Of a stretch of 58,567 bases of DNA, positions 1 through 8,604 are shown piece by piece. Source of the stretch: an uncultured Elusimicrobium sp. (GTDB lineage: Bacteria > Elusimicrobiota > Elusimicrobia > Elusimicrobiales > Elusimicrobiaceae). The translations under genes and the position numbers were made by a program. The notes under the pieces were generated by a model, which worked only from the letters and a program-made list of their open reading frames with translations, made no database searches and had not been told where the DNA came from. The stretch's first letter is position 1; every line of letters starts with the position of its first letter. The stretch lies in the NCBI GenBank assembly GCA_937891135.1, contig CALAFB010000115.1, positions 1 through 58,567 on the forward strand. The letters are read 5' to 3'.

Positions 1-64
1 GCCAGGTTCACTAGGGCATAGCAGTATCCTAATTGAAAATTTATAAATAAGGTCTTTTATTTCC

Positions 65-94
65 TATAATATATTTATTAAATCATCTAGGAGT
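65..94 (+). promoter_or_regulatory. -10 box and ribosome binding site of the first restriction-modification operon
   Basis: A consensus TATAAT lies at 65-70 and AGGAG at about 90-94, six bases before the methyltransferase ATG. No good -35 box is visible at the right distance, so the promoter assignment is weak while the ribosome binding site is clear. Bases 1-64 hold no recognisable gene. Confidence 0.35.
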
Positions 95-99
95 TTTTA

Positions 100-1290
100 A
101 TGGCACTTAACATTTGGGATTCATCCGTTCCTGTGGAGAAAAGTTCATATCTTCACAATGAGGAAGTGGTTTATTTGAATACCGAAAATTTTAAATTATT
201 TCCACAAAAATTGCCTATGCTAGATTTGTTTTGTGGGGCTGGGGGGTTTGCCGTAGGATGTGAATGGGCAGGGTTCCAGTCCGTGCTGGGAATTGATTAT
301 CTGGAACCGGCCATGAAAACATGGAGTTATAATCACCCCAATGCGATTGGCTGTTTGGGAGATATTAGAAAAATTAAGCCAGAAAATATAAAGAAAATCT
401 TAAAAGCCAAAGGGGTAAATCATGTACATTTAATTACAGGTGGAGTCCCTTGCCAAGGATTTTCGAGAGCGAATAGAAAACATAACGATAATGATGAAAG
501 AAATTTCCTGTTTCTTGAGTATATGAAGTTTGTAAAAGTTTTTTCTCCTGACTATATCATTTTAGAAAATGTTTCTGGCATGCGTAGTACTGCGGGAGGG
601 CAATTTGAACATAGTATTCAAAATTATATGGAATCCCTTGGATATACAACTAGCGTCCGGTTGCTCAATGCGGCTGATTATGGAGTTCCACAAATGCGCA
701 ACAGATTGCTATTTGTCGGTGTAAAAAAAGATGCCGGATTGGTTAAACAATATATTTTCCCTAAGGGAAAATTCTTAAAAAATCGCAGGACGGTTGCTGA
801 TGCTATTTCAGATTTACCCGCGTTACAAAATAATGAAGAAATTCATACATACTTTACAAATCCTAAAAATGCTTATCAGAAATTGATGAGAGGAATGGGC
901 CCAATCAAAGCAATCAAAAAACCTTCAGAATTGTTTAATCATTGTGCCCCTAATCATCCGCAGGCAACTATTAACAAAATAGCGCAAACAAAACCAGGGT
1001 TCCCTATGTATCCCAAATTTAAACAAAGAATCCGTTTAAAAGACCAGGCCCCCAGTCCTACACAATTAGCGGGGGGAATCCGGCCTCAATTCCAGTTCGG
1101 GCATCCAACCCAAGCCAGAGGGCTTACTATTAGAGAAAGAGCCCGCTTACAAAGTTTTCCGGATTCTTATCGGTTTTATGGAGGGATTGTTCAGGAAAGA
1201 GTTCAAACGGGAAATGCTGTCCCTCCACTTTTGATCTATAATATTGCTGTGCCAATCGCAACAGATATCAAGCGGAAGGAGCGAAGATAA
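100..1290 (+). CDS. DNA (cytosine-5-)-methyltransferase, type II restriction-modification
   Basis: Transfers a methyl group from S-adenosylmethionine to C5 of cytosine in a specific DNA site, protecting it from the partner nuclease. At 396 aa it carries the ordered motifs of the Dcm/HhaI family: motif I LDLFCGAGGF near residue 43, motif IV with catalytic Cys in GGVPCQGFS, motif VI LENV, motif VIII DYGVPQMRNR, motif IX around ERARLQSFP and motif X QTGNAVPP near the C-terminus. The target-recognition region between VIII and IX is present, so the enzyme looks complete. It starts a three-gene operon with two nuclease-like proteins directly downstream. Recognition sequence cannot be read from the protein. 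Confidence 0.95.
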   Translation: MALNIWDSSVPVEKSSYLHNEEVVYLNTENFKLFPQKLPMLDLFCGAGGFAVGCEWAGFQSVLGIDYLEPAMKTWSYNHPNAIGCLGDIRKIKPENIKKILKAKGVNHVHLITGGVPCQGFSRANRKHNDNDERNFLFLEYMKFVKVFSPDYIILENVSGMRSTAGGQFEHSIQNYMESLGYTTSVRLLNAADYGVPQMRNRLLFVGVKKDAGLVKQYIFPKGKFLKNRRTVADAISDLPALQNNEEIHTYFTNPKNAYQKLMRGMGPIKAIKKPSELFNHCAPNHPQATINKIAQTKPGFPMYPKFKQRIRLKDQAPSPTQLAGGIRPQFQFGHPTQARGLTIRERARLQSFPDSYRFYGGIVQERVQTGNAVPPLLIYNIAVPIATDIKRKERR

Positions 1291-1291
1291 A

Positions 1292-2539
1292 ATGTATAGA
1301 ATTTGGTATAGTACGGAGAGTTTTGCTGATTTCATCATAGATCATACCGTTTTGGCCAATAGGACGGATGTAATTAAAAATAAGATGTATGAAAGTGATG
1401 CAAATCGCCCGAGAGATTTTCATTCTACCCCAGATCACATTCGTAAAATTCTTTACTTAGATGCTTGCGATTTAATTGTGGAAAAAGATAATGAACCTAT
1501 TTTCTCTATAGAGGTAACTACGGAAGCTGGGACTGGACACAATGCTTTCCAGCGATTCGCTAGGATTGCAGCCTCTGTTGAAAATGGAGTTCCCGCTTTT
1601 TATATATATCCTGAAGGTGTTATTATTACACGAAAAAAATCTTCTCCTAGATGGGATAAGATTAATCCTTTAATTTTTAGGGCGTTGGAATCTGTCATGA
1701 ATATTTATCAGATACCAGCCCTATTGTATTATTTTCCATCAGATATTGCTACTTTTGCGGATAATCCTCAAGAGGCACCCCATTTAACCAATAAAGGCCT
1801 TCATTATGACCAGAAGATTACTTATGCGGGATGTCCTGATTCTCAAGATGCAGATATGAAAGCGATGTTTCAGGCAATCAACGAAATTTTGAACCTTACA
1901 GAAAATTGTGGAGTAGCTAACGCAAGAAATCGTTTGCTTGGCAATCTTACAATGCGGAATCGTCGTAATTTTATGCAGGAACAGTTCACGAAAAAAGCTA
2001 AGGACCGTAGGGTGGAAGACATGTCCCCCCTAACGGCAGTACACCGTTTGCCAACAGAATACCTCTTAAATTATCTTTCACAATATGAAGATGCTCAGTA
2101 CCATGTTGGAGAATTAATTCGTGCAAGAACGTATACTTCCGTCTATCAGATTAATGCAAGCTTTAGGGGGGACCCATACCCAGGAGCATTAGCTGCAATT
2201 GATTATTTGTGCTGCCGAGAAGGAAAAACTTTTGAAGATAGACGAGATAATCTGGTATTAGTTTTTGGAAGGGTAGAAACAGATGAACAAAACCATACTA
2301 TACAGATTATGAATGAAAATGGTTCTACAATAACGGATTTTTTTACAGATGTTCAAAATGCGGCTAGACATAATCTACTTGTCAAAAATTATCACGAATT
2401 AAAGAATTATGACATTCCGCGTTATTTGATGCAGGTCCGTTATGGTTCTACATACTCAAAAGTGAAGCATATTCGTGTTTTTTCGTATTTTGCAGATGCG
2501 ATTTTATTCCCCGATGGCTCTCTTTGGAGAGATGCTTAA
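1292..2539 (+). CDS. Putative type II restriction endonuclease partner of the C5 methyltransferase
   Basis: This 415-aa protein follows the methyltransferase by one base; the ATG at 1292 is chosen because GGAAGGAG lies just upstream, although the frame is open earlier inside the methyltransferase. Position next to a solo C5 methyltransferase argues for the cognate nuclease. An acidic core fitting the PD-(D/E)XK fold is seen at about residues 54-76: D60 in LDACDLIV, then E74 in FSIEVTTE, although the usual Lys is replaced by Thr. No named endonuclease family was recognised. It ends in the TAATG overlap that starts the next gene, indicating translational coupling. Function is inferred mainly from context. 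Confidence 0.65.
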   Translation: MYRIWYSTESFADFIIDHTVLANRTDVIKNKMYESDANRPRDFHSTPDHIRKILYLDACDLIVEKDNEPIFSIEVTTEAGTGHNAFQRFARIAASVENGVPAFYIYPEGVIITRKKSSPRWDKINPLIFRALESVMNIYQIPALLYYFPSDIATFADNPQEAPHLTNKGLHYDQKITYAGCPDSQDADMKAMFQAINEILNLTENCGVANARNRLLGNLTMRNRRNFMQEQFTKKAKDRRVEDMSPLTAVHRLPTEYLLNYLSQYEDAQYHVGELIRARTYTSVYQINASFRGDPYPGALAAIDYLCCREGKTFEDRRDNLVLVFGRVETDEQNHTIQIMNENGSTITDFFTDVQNAARHNLLVKNYHELKNYDIPRYLMQVRYGSTYSKVKHIRVFSYFADAILFPDGSLWRDA

Positions 2540-2982
2540 TGAGAGAAGAACAGGTTACAAAATATATTTTAAATTGGCTTATTAGTTATAATTGGGACAT
2601 TGTTTGTTTTGATTTCCCACAAAGCGGAACGGGGCATTTTTTACATCCCAACGGAACTTCCCATAAAAACAAAGATTCAATCAATCCTGATATTGTTGCT
2701 ATTAAGCAAGGTAGCGTGTTATTTTTCGAAAATAAAGACAGATTTTTTCTGCCCGATTTTATTAAACAAAACAAACTCATCAAACATAATAATTATACGG
2801 ATGCAATTTCAGACCTTTTATTAGGACACTTCGTAACATCTATTTTTTATGGAATTGGCTTGCCAAAAATTAAATACACCGAAAAAGTGATTTCAAAGCA
2901 ACAGCTTGTTGATTTTATTGTAGGCGTAGAAGAAAATGGAAAAGTTTCTTTTCTATTTAATAAATCACAGCTTGCGATATGA
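2539..2982 (+). CDS. Small PD-(D/E)XK nuclease-like protein, third gene of the restriction-modification operon
   Basis: The 147-aa product begins at the ATG that overlaps the upstream stop codon by one base (TAATG). It shows a textbook PD-(D/E)XK active site: P50-D51 in INPDIVAIKQG followed by E64-N65-K66 in LFFENKDRF, on a short alpha/beta protein with no other domain. It could be a second nuclease subunit, as in heterodimeric type II enzymes, or a Vsr-like/accessory nickase, but the fold motif differs from classical Vsr proteins. No family name was recognised. The gene ends about 110 bases before the decayed ugd fragment on the other strand. Confidence 0.6.
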   Translation: MREEQVTKYILNWLISYNWDIVCFDFPQSGTGHFLHPNGTSHKNKDSINPDIVAIKQGSVLFFENKDRFFLPDFIKQNKLIKHNNYTDAISDLLLGHFVTSIFYGIGLPKIKYTEKVISKQQLVDFIVGVEENGKVSFLFNKSQLAI

Positions 2983-3092
2983 TTTGATTTCCTTTGTTAA
3001 TTTCTATGTACTGTGAAAATTCAAACTGTACTAGGTACATAATTTAAAACTGGTTGTAGCAAAGTTTGGGGGTGTGTACTGTTACTATTTCA

Positions 3093-3151
3093 GGTTGCCA
3101 ACAAAGTGGCAAGTGAAAGTTTTACATAGCCGGTTCCGTACCGCTATTTTC
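3093..3151 (-). pseudogene. ugd: Decayed 5' fragment of a UDP-glucose dehydrogenase gene
   Basis: Read on the minus strand, this stretch encodes KIAV then, after a small deletion, GTGYVKLSLATLLA, matching the first ~20 residues (KITVAGTGYVGLSLATLLA) of the intact ugd gene at 7365-8603. The start codon position reads AAG and about two bases are missing between GTA and GGA. Homology stops near 3093. It lies directly after the stop codon of the QueC-like gene. Confidence 0.7.
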
Positions 3152-3925
3152 TTATTTCTCTTTACAAAGGAGTATACGCATTGTTTTTGACGTAATACGG
3201 GCACCTATAAATTTTGATATAAAACGGAAAATCTTATATCTGCGTTGGGCAGGTTTATCTAGCAAAAATTCCATATGACATTCCATCATCTGTTGGCATG
3301 GTCGACAAACTCCACAAGTATTTCCAGATATAGGAGTATGACAAAACCAGATTTTCTTCATTATGTCCTCATATCCCCATTGTTTGATGTTTTTTAACAT
3401 GTCCGTTTCTGTTAAATTTGCAATTGGTAATGAAACATTTCCAAAAATAGCTAAAATATCTTCAGATGATTTAGCTTTGTCGCATACGTAAACCCCATCT
3501 TTATAAATTAAGTTCCCTAAACGTGTGATTGCAGTAATAGCTCCACTAAATTCCCCATTCGGTTTTTCTAATCCCAATTCTATTCCGGGATATTGTTTGG
3601 CGATTTTTGCTAACCAAATATACTGACTTCCTAGATGTATAGTTTTTACAATTCTTTTCCATGCTTTTTCTATTTCCTTATTGGGTTTTAGCGTTGTAAT
3701 GTCTATCTTCTCAATAGACAAAAATTCTGCTTTGGTTTCCGTTTTTTCTGCAATGATTTCCAAAATATCTTCCATATGTTTTAATTCAAGGGAAGTACTA
3801 ATACGCTTAGGATCAAGGCAATATACGGGATGAATAATAATCTCCATACGCGACAGTTCTACTATACGATAGGTTGAATCCCAACCGCCTGTCCAAAAAA
3901 CCGATATCACTTTCTTTTCCGCCAT
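3152..3925 (-). CDS. QueC-like N-type ATP pyrophosphatase
   Basis: The 257-aa protein has a PP-loop (FWTGGWDST, residues 10-18) that activates a substrate carboxyl or carbonyl by adenylation, and a C-terminal zinc site C195/C204/C207/C210 with the same spacing as QueC, the 7-cyano-7-deazaguanine synthase. Overall divergence and the absence of QueD, QueE or QueF neighbours make queuosine synthesis doubtful. QueC relatives occur in polysaccharide clusters and in anti-phage systems (QatC, type IV CBASS). Here a ugd remnant follows it on the same strand, so it probably belongs to the polysaccharide locus. The start is supported by AAGGAG eight bases upstream. Substrate unknown. Confidence 0.7.
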   Translation of the reverse strand: MAEKKVISVFWTGGWDSTYRIVELSRMEIIIHPVYCLDPKRISTSLELKHMEDILEIIAEKTETKAEFLSIEKIDITTLKPNKEIEKAWKRIVKTIHLGSQYIWLAKIAKQYPGIELGLEKPNGEFSGAITAITRLGNLIYKDGVYVCDKAKSSEDILAIFGNVSLPIANLTETDMLKNIKQWGYEDIMKKIWFCHTPISGNTCGVCRPCQQMMECHMEFLLDKPAQRRYKIFRFISKFIGARITSKTMRILLCKEK

Positions 3926-3955
3926 TTATTTCTCCTTATCATGTTATTATTTATA

Positions 3956-3984
3956 AATTTAGCATAATTAGAGAGTACTGACAA
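3956..3984 (-). promoter_or_regulatory. Promoter for the QueC-like gene
   Basis: On the minus strand TTGTCA (3984-3979) and TAAATT (3961-3956) are separated by 17 bases and lie about 30 bases ahead of the start codon. Both hexamers are near-consensus sigma-70 boxes. Confidence 0.45.
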
Positions 3985-4017
3985 ATTTATAGTGTCAATT
4001 TAATGTTTGGGTTCCAT

Positions 4018-4047
4018 AAAAAAGCCCCGTGGGGGCGGGGCTTTTTT
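4018..4047. terminator. Bidirectional intrinsic terminator
   Basis: A G+C hairpin AGCCCC (4023-4028) / GGGGCT (4037-4042) is flanked by an A run on one side and a T run on the other. It sits downstream of the lipoprotein operon (minus strand) and upstream of the QueC-like gene, so it most likely ends the lipoprotein transcripts. Confidence 0.85.
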
Positions 4048-4060
4048 ATGATATAGTAAA

Positions 4061-4468
4061 TTATAAAACTTCGTTTGCGGTCAGAAACATGGATTGCGAG
4101 AGCGCATTAAAGAAGTTTTGATAAGCTTGCGGTTCTGTAATAGATTGCGTGCCCTTGGAAGCGTTAGCACGTACTAAAATACTATTACCTTTGGGGCGTA
4201 CGCTTACAGTCATTGAGGTTTGATTTGTGAACGAAAAACCTGAAATGGTGCCCAGGTCTTTATCGGCTTTTTCAATGACAAATCCCAAGTCCTGCATGGT
4301 GGCGACAATGTTATTCATTACGTTTAATTTGTCAGTAGTGTCAAACGAACGTGTTTGATAGTTACGTGTGGCTACTTGCGAAGCCTTAGATTCCAAGGCA
4401 GCTTGGTTGGTGGTGGCACAGGCGGCCAGTAATAAAATCCCTAAACAAATCAATATACTTTTTTTCAT
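4061..4468 (-). CDS. Small lipoprotein, paralogue of the upstream gene
   Basis: 135 aa with a signal peptide ending in the lipobox LLAAC, so a lipid-anchored envelope protein is expected. The mature part contains RSFDTTDKLNVMNNIVATMQDLGFVIEKADKDLGTISG-like sequence (split here: RSFDTTDK, then DLGFVIEKADKDLGTISG) and ends FFNALSQSMFLTANEVL. The same pattern (RVFDTTN, DMDYTITESDMEIGLITA, FFDKLAQSVFLTAN) is in the 171-aa protein just upstream, so the pair arose by duplication. It is the last gene of a three-lipoprotein operon. No biochemical role can be assigned. Confidence 0.8.
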   Translation of the reverse strand: MKKSILICLGILLLAACATTNQAALESKASQVATRNYQTRSFDTTDKLNVMNNIVATMQDLGFVIEKADKDLGTISGFSFTNQTSMTVSVRPKGNSILVRANASKGTQSITEPQAYQNFFNALSQSMFLTANEVL

Positions 4469-4476
4469 ATTTTCTC

Positions 4477-4992
4477 CTAAATATTATTGGCAGTTAAAAA
4501 TACAGATTGGGCCAATTTATCAAAAAATTCCTTATACAAAGCGGGGTCATCCAGCTTTTCAATCCGGGTAATTTTGCCGTGATTGTCATAAATAATGCGT
4601 GCAAAAGTAACCCTGGTTTTAATTTGGTGCTTGTTCGCTTTTGTATTTACGATAGATACATAGAATTTTTGCTTGTCTTCATATACGGGGTCTTGTTTGT
4701 TAAGAGCCGCTAAAACCGTTAGCGCAACTTTTCCCGTAGTGGAACCTACCTTTCTGTCTTTAGTGGCTGTAATGAGCCCAATTTCCATGTCGGATTCAGT
4801 AATGGTGTAATCCATGTCTTGCAGTAATTGGGCCGAAGCAACTAGCAGGTCCTTAGTATTTGTCGTGTCAAATACTCGGGTTTCTATGTTTCTGCGTTCT
4901 AGGTAATTGGTATCCGGAACGTATAAGTTCTTGTAGGATGTACAAGCAGATAACAGACCCCCTACCATTAAAATATAGATGAACTTTTTCAT
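4477..4992 (-). CDS. Lipoprotein, paralogue of the downstream gene
   Basis: 171 aa with lipobox GGLLSAC in the first 17 residues. The body shares with the next gene the motif RVFDTTNTKDLL, a predicted alpha/beta segment DMDYTITESDMEIGLITATK, and the C-terminal FFDKLAQSVFLTAN. The repeated pattern 'difference from a previous state, two beta strands, helix' is seen in several unnamed envelope lipoprotein families; function is unknown. It is separated by three bases from the BamE-like gene upstream, and eight bases precede the next gene, so the three genes are probably co-transcribed. Confidence 0.8.
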   Translation of the reverse strand: MKKFIYILMVGGLLSACTSYKNLYVPDTNYLERRNIETRVFDTTNTKDLLVASAQLLQDMDYTITESDMEIGLITATKDRKVGSTTGKVALTVLAALNKQDPVYEDKQKFYVSIVNTKANKHQIKTRVTFARIIYDNHGKITRIEKLDDPALYKEFFDKLAQSVFLTANNI

Positions 4993-4995
4993 AGA

Positions 4996-5406
4996 TTAGA
5001 AGCTGGAAGAACGATAGGAAAAATCGCGGACTTTGCCTTGTTCATCAAATTTAACAATAATCGTTAAGGTACGTTGGGACGATTTGGCAGATGCTTTGCT
5101 CCCGCCTGCCCCGGCAATGACTATCCACACGCCTTTGGAAGAAGAACTGGAATCTACTTGGGTGGACATGCGGTCATAAACCCAGGTTTCACGCCGTTGG
5201 TCATCGGTGGTTATCATATTGGGGCTACCTAATATTTCTACTACTTCTGCGGAAGACATACCGATTTTAATTTCTTTTTGGGCCTTGGCAACGGTCAATT
5301 TTTCATCATTTTCAATCGTATTTCCAGTAGAAGCAGAACACCCTACCAAACCGCCCATACCAACCAAAGCGGCTAAAAGCAAAGACAAATGTAATATTTT
5401 TTTCAT
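4996..5406 (-). CDS. SmpA/OmlA (BamE-like) domain lipoprotein
   Basis: 136 aa; signal peptide with lipobox GGLVGC. The core KIGMSSAEVVEILGSP followed by RRETWVYD is the SmpA/OmlA fold signature found in BamE, which helps outer-membrane protein assembly, and in many small lipoproteins. The protein is longer than needed and has a Ser-rich middle segment, so equivalence to BamE itself is uncertain. It is the first gene of the lipoprotein operon; a TATAAT lies on its coding strand at 5443-5438. The 200-base gap to the ATP-grasp gene shows no further gene. Confidence 0.75.
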   Translation of the reverse strand: MKKILHLSLLLAALVGMGGLVGCSASTGNTIENDEKLTVAKAQKEIKIGMSSAEVVEILGSPNMITTDDQRRETWVYDRMSTQVDSSSSSKGVWIVIAGAGGSKASAKSSQRTLTIIVKFDEQGKVRDFSYRSSSF

Positions 5407-5608
5407 AGTTAATCTCCTGTTGAAAGTATATAGCCTTATTATAATAAAAGTATGTCTTATAAATCTAGTTAATTCGTATAGGTTTTTGAAAACCCACTCC
5501 TTACGTTAGAAAAGGGAGAAACCCCTTTGATAAGGCATCTACTGTAAGACGGGTTTCTTTACGTTGTAATGAACCATTACTGGTAAGAAATGATAGTGTG
5601 GTTATACC

Positions 5609-6478
5609 TTAAATCTGCAATAGGGTTCCCATTTTTTCTATAAATGCATCTGTAAAGTGTCCAAATATACCGCTAGCTGGAGAAAAAGTCAATTCTCCAA
5701 AGTAAATTTTGTCATTCAATTCGTATAAATCTACGCGGACAAACGGAAAATCTGCCGATAAAATGCGCGACACTTCCAACATACGTTTTAAATGTTGAGG
5801 AGCAGGTTGTGTAGATAGACGGGCCGGAATAACTCCTTCACAATACGACTGCCAATCCGGGCCAAATAATTCTCGAGTAACCTGCATAGCTCCGTTTGTG
5901 GCCTGATGCCGTTCACTACATACCAATATAAATTGCGGTACCCCGTTTAAACAATGAAATTTATAATCAACTAATTTCCCGGGTACATTCAATAATTGTT
6001 CGGCATAGATGCGGTGTGAAATGGGCTTATAATGCGGTTCCATAGAATAGGTCCCATAGGTTGTATCTAACCATTTCTGCAAGGTGCGTTTGCAGGAAGG
6101 GATATCTAGTTTGGATTTATCCGGTACAAAATAGTTCATCTTGCAGCCATGTGTTGCTTTGAGAATAAACTCATTGGGTAACGCATCAAAATTTATTTCC
6201 TCCACACTCGTCCATGGCCCGCCGACTGTAGGAATTAAAAGGTCGGACAGCCCTTTGTCTGCAATATATTTCCGCACTTCCCATTTATCGGTACAAGTGG
6301 ACATCAAAGGGGTGCTCTTGTGTAAAAACAAATACGTAACTTTATCGGCCAATGTTTTGGGATTTTTTAGGTTTAATTTTCGCCGGAAGCGAATATAAGC
6401 ATCAAATTGTTTGGCACAATCTATGCCAACAAGAACGACTAATATTTTGAGCCAACAGGCATATATTTTTTTAAGCAT
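5609..6478 (-). CDS. TupA-like ATP-grasp protein of polysaccharide synthesis
   Basis: 289 aa, matching the TupA-like ATP-grasp family (teichuronopeptide synthesis): the segment FILKATHGCKMNYFVPDK forms the nucleotide-binding part, and FPFVRVDLYELNDKIYFGE followed by LTFSPASG is the metal/ATP end of the grasp fold. Such enzymes are thought to ligate an amino acid or similar acid to a sugar carboxylate, which would fit the uronic acid supplied by the nearby UDP-glucose dehydrogenase. It is the last gene of the polysaccharide operon. The exact substrate is not known. Confidence 0.8.
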   Translation of the reverse strand: MLKKIYACWLKILVVLVGIDCAKQFDAYIRFRRKLNLKNPKTLADKVTYLFLHKSTPLMSTCTDKWEVRKYIADKGLSDLLIPTVGGPWTSVEEINFDALPNEFILKATHGCKMNYFVPDKSKLDIPSCKRTLQKWLDTTYGTYSMEPHYKPISHRIYAEQLLNVPGKLVDYKFHCLNGVPQFILVCSERHQATNGAMQVTRELFGPDWQSYCEGVIPARLSTQPAPQHLKRMLEVSRILSADFPFVRVDLYELNDKIYFGELTFSPASGIFGHFTDAFIEKMGTLLQI

Positions 6479-6531
6479 TTTTCCCTCTTTGATTCGTTAT
6501 ATGATATTGAATCTGTTATTTTTTATTTATG

Positions 6532-7308
6532 TCAAATTTCTGAGTGGACTTTGTTAATTCCAATTTGGGTTCCTTTAATAAAAGCCCAACAAAGAATATA
6601 CCAAGCACTTTTGATAACTCCTAATTTTTCAATATGGTGATATAAGTGCCAATGGTACGGAAGTAGTACTAATTTGTTACGGCTGATTGACGAGGACCGG
6701 ATTCTGTATTTTGCTAATACATTCGGCATTCCATAGCAAGCATCCGTTTTGTGCAGGGTTTGTAACCATAGTGCAAAATCATTGCGTTTTTTAATGGGTG
6801 GAACTTGCTGATCCCCAATTTTACGACGGTCATACATCACAGTTAAATTCCCTACCGGACAAGAAAGCCGTAACATCTTGTCGTAATTTATTTTTGGGGG
6901 GGGAATCAAGGCGATTCCTTTTGAAGATCCATCATCACTCATCAGTTCATATCCTGTAGCAGAAAAAGCTACGTGATTCTTTTTCATAAAGTCAATTTGT
7001 AAGGATAATTTATGGGGAGTCCACAGATCATCACTATCCAAAAAAGCCACATAGTCTCCTTTTACCTGTTTCAGGGCTGTAGAACGGGCTACATCGGCCC
7101 CGCTGTTTGTTTCTAGGCATGTATAATGGATGTTGGGGTATTTGGCTAAATAAGGGGCTAAAACGGCTTTCGTGTTGTCTTTACTGCAATCATCCACAAT
7201 AAGGAGCTCCCAATTTTTATGGTGTTGAGCCAAAACTGATTTAATGGATTCTTCAATAAAATTGGCGCAGTTATATGTGGGCATTATGATGCTTACCAGT
7301 TCTTCCAT
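6532..7308 (-). CDS. Family 2 glycosyltransferase
   Basis: 258 aa with the GT-A nucleotide-sugar fold: VSIIMPTYNCANFIEESIKS at the N-terminus, LLIVDDCSKDNT, and the metal-binding FLDSDDLW near residue 95. It would transfer a sugar onto the growing undecaprenyl-linked repeat unit at the inner face of the membrane. It lies between ugd and the ATP-grasp gene on the same strand. Donor and acceptor cannot be read from sequence. Confidence 0.9.
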   Translation of the reverse strand: MEELVSIIMPTYNCANFIEESIKSVLAQHHKNWELLIVDDCSKDNTKAVLAPYLAKYPNIHYTCLETNSGADVARSTALKQVKGDYVAFLDSDDLWTPHKLSLQIDFMKKNHVAFSATGYELMSDDGSSKGIALIPPPKINYDKMLRLSCPVGNLTVMYDRRKIGDQQVPPIKKRNDFALWLQTLHKTDACYGMPNVLAKYRIRSSSISRNKLVLLPYHWHLYHHIEKLGVIKSAWYILCWAFIKGTQIGINKVHSEI

Positions 7309-7364
7309 ATCTTTATCTCCTGCGAAGGTAACCTTTATTATGTAGTAACAAACTTAGTTGCCGA

Positions 7365-8603
7365 TTAGTCTCTTTTAAACAAATCCCGCGTATACACTTT
7401 TGCTTGCACATCATCTAAGCAAGTATCATACCGGTTGGCAATAATGGCCTTACAACGCATTTTAAACGCATTTAAATCGTTTACAACCTCGCTACCAAAG
7501 AACGTACTTCCGTTTTCAAGCGTGGGTTCATAAATAATAACGGTCGCCCCTTTGGCTTTAATGCGTTTCATAATGCCCTGTATGGACGATTGGCGGAAGT
7601 TATCGCTTCCTGCCTTCATCGTTAGGCGATATACACCAATGACCGTATTTTGTTCTTGTTGAGGGTCATATTGGTTATCTTGCTGATAATTATAATACCC
7701 GGCTTGTTTAAGTACTCTGTCTGCAATAAAATCCTTACGGGTACGGTTGGATTCCACAATGGCCTTAATAAGGTTTTGGGGCACATCTGCATAGTTGGCA
7801 AGCAGTTGTTTGGAATCTTTTGGCAAACAATAGCCCCCATATCCAAAAGAGGGATTATTGTATTGGTTCCCAATACGCGGATCTAAACATACGCCTTCAA
7901 TGATTTGCTGGGTATTGAGCCCTTTGAGTTCCGCATACGTATCTAATTCATTAAAATAACTGACCCGCAAGGCTAAATAGGTATTGGCAAATAGTTTTAC
8001 GGCTTCGGCCTCGGTGTAGCCCATAAAAAGTGTGGGTACATCTTGCTTAATAGCCCCTTCTTGCAGTAAATGGGCAAAAGTATGGGCTTTTTCAGTTAAT
8101 GCTTTATTTTGTAAATCACTCCCTACTACAATGCGGGAAGGATACAAATTATCATAAAGCGCATGTCCTTCGCGTAAAAACTCCGGGCTAAATAAAATGT
8201 TTTGTACGCCCATTTTCTGGCGGATTTGTTGCGTATAACCTACCGGAATCGTGGATTTAATAACCATCGTAGCCTTAGGGTTATATTTTTTAACTAACTC
8301 AATAACTGTTTCTACGGCTGAGGTATTAAAATAGTTTTGTTGCGGGTCATAGTTGGTGGGGGTAGCAATAATAACAAATTCCGCTTGTTCATAGGCTAAT
8401 TTCGCATTTGTGGTAGCGGTTAAATGCAGCGGTTTATTTGCTAAAAAATCTTCTATTTCTTTGTCAGCTATCGGCGATTTTTTATTATTGATTAAATCTA
8501 CTTTCTCAGGCACAATATCTACGGCCACTACGTCGTTATGCTGGGCCAATAAGGTGGCAAGTGAAAGACCTACATATCCAGTTCCGGCTACAGTAATTTT
8601 CAT
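7365..8603 (-). CDS. ugd: UDP-glucose 6-dehydrogenase
   Basis: Oxidises UDP-glucose to UDP-glucuronate with two NAD+. Domains: N-terminal Rossmann motif AGTGYVGLSLA, conserved SPEFLREG, catalytic Cys in FGYGGYCLPKDSKQL, and C-terminal UDP-binding half ending YTRDLF. The ATG at 8603 (413 aa) is chosen over an earlier in-frame one because AAGGAG lies nine bases upstream and the Rossmann fold starts at residue 2. It starts one base after the capG stop. It supplies the acidic sugar of the polysaccharide. A decayed copy of its first codons is at 3093-3151. UDP-ManNAc dehydrogenase is a less likely alternative. Confidence 0.9.
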   Translation of the reverse strand: MKITVAGTGYVGLSLATLLAQHNDVVAVDIVPEKVDLINNKKSPIADKEIEDFLANKPLHLTATTNAKLAYEQAEFVIIATPTNYDPQQNYFNTSAVETVIELVKKYNPKATMVIKSTIPVGYTQQIRQKMGVQNILFSPEFLREGHALYDNLYPSRIVVGSDLQNKALTEKAHTFAHLLQEGAIKQDVPTLFMGYTEAEAVKLFANTYLALRVSYFNELDTYAELKGLNTQQIIEGVCLDPRIGNQYNNPSFGYGGYCLPKDSKQLLANYADVPQNLIKAIVESNRTRKDFIADRVLKQAGYYNYQQDNQYDPQQEQNTVIGVYRLTMKAGSDNFRQSSIQGIMKRIKAKGATVIIYEPTLENGSTFFGSEVVNDLNAFKMRCKAIIANRYDTCLDDVQAKVYTRDLFKRD

Positions 8604-8604
8604 A

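Noticed and set aside
3152..3925. QueC-like gene as part of a Qat anti-phage or 7-deazaguanine DNA modification system
   Set aside because: No QatA, QatB, QatD, dpd or CBASS genes are present next to it, and the ugd relic ties it to the sugar locus instead.
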